DNA of 64,000 nt from a bacterium D16-34 (GTDB taxonomy: Bacteria; Actinomycetota; Coriobacteriia; Coriobacteriales; Eggerthellaceae). The position numbers were made by a program, and so were the translations under genes. The notes beneath the pieces were generated by a model, which was given only the letters and a program-made list of their open reading frames with translations, searched no databases and was not told where the DNA came from. Positions within the stretch are counted from its first letter, which is position 1. Every line of letters begins with the position of its first letter. This document shows positions 63,521 to 64,000 of the stretch, one piece after another. Location: assembly GCA_003612515.1 (NCBI GenBank), contig RAZB01000006.1, positions 54,682-118,681 of the forward strand, written 5' to 3'.

Positions 63521-63764
63521 GCTTCTCAGCAGAAAAGTTGGTGCCGCTCTTGCCGTAGCGCGACGCGGTGGAGCCCTAAACACCCTCGACACGCTCGTTA
63601 ACTTCTTTCTTATCCAGGATATGTATCTTGTGGGGTCGTCCTATTGGCCTATCGCATACGGGCAAATACCCGGTGATGTCATAGGCGATGATGAAGGCAT
63701 TGCCACAGCACAGAGGCTTGGCGAAAATATGCAACATCTCCTAACGAAACTTTTTGCTTCTTAG
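63513..63764 (+). pseudogene. 3' fragment of a flavodoxin-like gene (right copy)
   Basis: From 63517 the frame encodes SQLLSRKVGAALAVARR through LTKLFAS, nearly identical to the end of the protein at 40905-41291 (changes such as STYW to SSYW). The start of the gene is missing, and the open frame continues upstream only by chance through the antisense of the polyferredoxin remnant. Confidence 0.8.
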
Positions 63765-63780
63765 CGTGCGCTCGCTCATT

Positions 63781-63815
63781 CTAACGACACTTTTAAGGCT
63801 AAAAAGTGTCGTTAG
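63781..63815 (+). terminator. Terminator after the flavodoxin fragment (right copy)
   Basis: A perfect 14-bp stem (63781-63794 with 63802-63815), loop AAGGCTA, then TGCTTTTTG. The 35-bp hairpin is the exact reverse complement of the one at 41308-41342. Confidence 0.9.
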
Positions 63816-64000
63816 TGCTTTTTGTCGTGCTCCAATAACCGAAAACTGTCGTTACTCCTCTTACTACGACACGCCAAGATAATGATGCGATTGAGTGTTC
63901 AAAGGTGCTATTTACCCCCTCACCCATAACTTGGGAACAGCGTAAGCTAGGGGATTTTGGCGCTGTTGCGATGTGTAAACGAATCTACAAGGAACAGACA

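Larger units (their letters stand above)
63513..63939 (+). repeat. Direct repeat, right copy (island boundary)
   Basis: Matches 41040-41457 in the same orientation from GAGTCGCAG to TTGGGAACA, with scattered substitutions, some synonymous, and a short insertion near 63880. Sequence diverges completely outside both ends. The last 60 bases of the window show no feature. Confidence 0.9.

Noticed and set aside
63252..63764. 170-residue fused plus-strand frame ending like the flavodoxin protein
   Set aside because: Its first ~87 codons are the antisense of the polyferredoxin remnant; only the last ~83 codons are homologous to the flavodoxin-like gene.
1..64000. tRNA or rRNA genes
   Set aside because: No intergenic stretch showed a cloverleaf with a GGTTCRA-type arm and no rRNA sequence was recognised; a covariance search would settle it.

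Overview
The window looks like chromosome from an anaerobic actinobacterium of the class Coriobacteriia, most likely family Eggerthellaceae. This is inferred from the gene repertoire: a membrane-anchored LuxR regulator beside a flavoprotein reductase, Tat-exported FAD reductases with LysR partners, a dnaK-grpE-dnaJ-hspR-clpB heat-shock operon, agmatine deiminase, aspartate 4-decarboxylase and a formate hydrogenlyase. Base composition is moderate over the first 40 kb and visibly richer in G+C from about 43 to 63 kb. A small-genome member such as Cryptobacterium is a plausible guess only.

Layout. 0-8.4 kb: the end of a flavoprotein gene, a LuxR-type membrane regulator, a TSUP (TauE/SafE) exporter and a 1,655-residue sortase-anchored surface protein. 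8.4-15.5 kb: the heat-shock operon, read leftward from a clear sigma-A type promoter. 16-19.2 kb: a ferredoxin, hypE, nikR and two unrecognised small genes. 19.2-25.3 kb: a phosphohexomutase, galE, an LCP cell-wall ligase and an SDR oxidoreductase. 25.3-29.1 kb: a P-type cation ATPase with a TetR regulator, and a MerR regulator. 29.2-41 kb: a GH3 lipoprotein, agmatine deiminase, an MFS transporter, aspartate decarboxylase, VanZ/RDD, acetyltransferase, LysR, an aldo/keto reductase and a damaged flavodoxin-like gene. 41-63.9 kb: a probable genomic island bounded by two direct repeats of about 420 bp. It holds a leftward formate hydrogenlyase operon with formate dehydrogenase, electron-transfer ferredoxins, a membrane [NiFe] hydrogenase, maturation factors, a formate channel, fdhD, carbonic anhydrase and a CLC transporter. 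To its right are an antitoxin-PIN fusion gene, decayed genes, and a Tat flavoprotein with its LysR regulator.

How the genes fit together. The hydrogenlyase operon would take up formate (FocA), oxidise it (FdhF with FdhD), pass electrons through HycB/HydN-type ferredoxins to a Hyf-type proton-coupled hydrogenase, and hydrate the CO2 (carbonic anhydrase). HypE and the nickel repressor NikR lie about 25 kb away and would serve the same enzyme.

The most unusual structure is non-coding. Four intergenic copies of a ~125-bp element each carry three copies of one ~27-nt motif in a fixed forward-forward-reverse order. They sit close to short tandem-repeat tracts whose period differs at every site. 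Other points of interest are the island-flanking repeats, whose terminator loop is inverted between copies, and a RelB/DinJ antitoxin fused to a PIN domain that has lost acidic active-site residues. All coordinates and motifs were read by eye; family names rest on recognised motifs, not on database searches.
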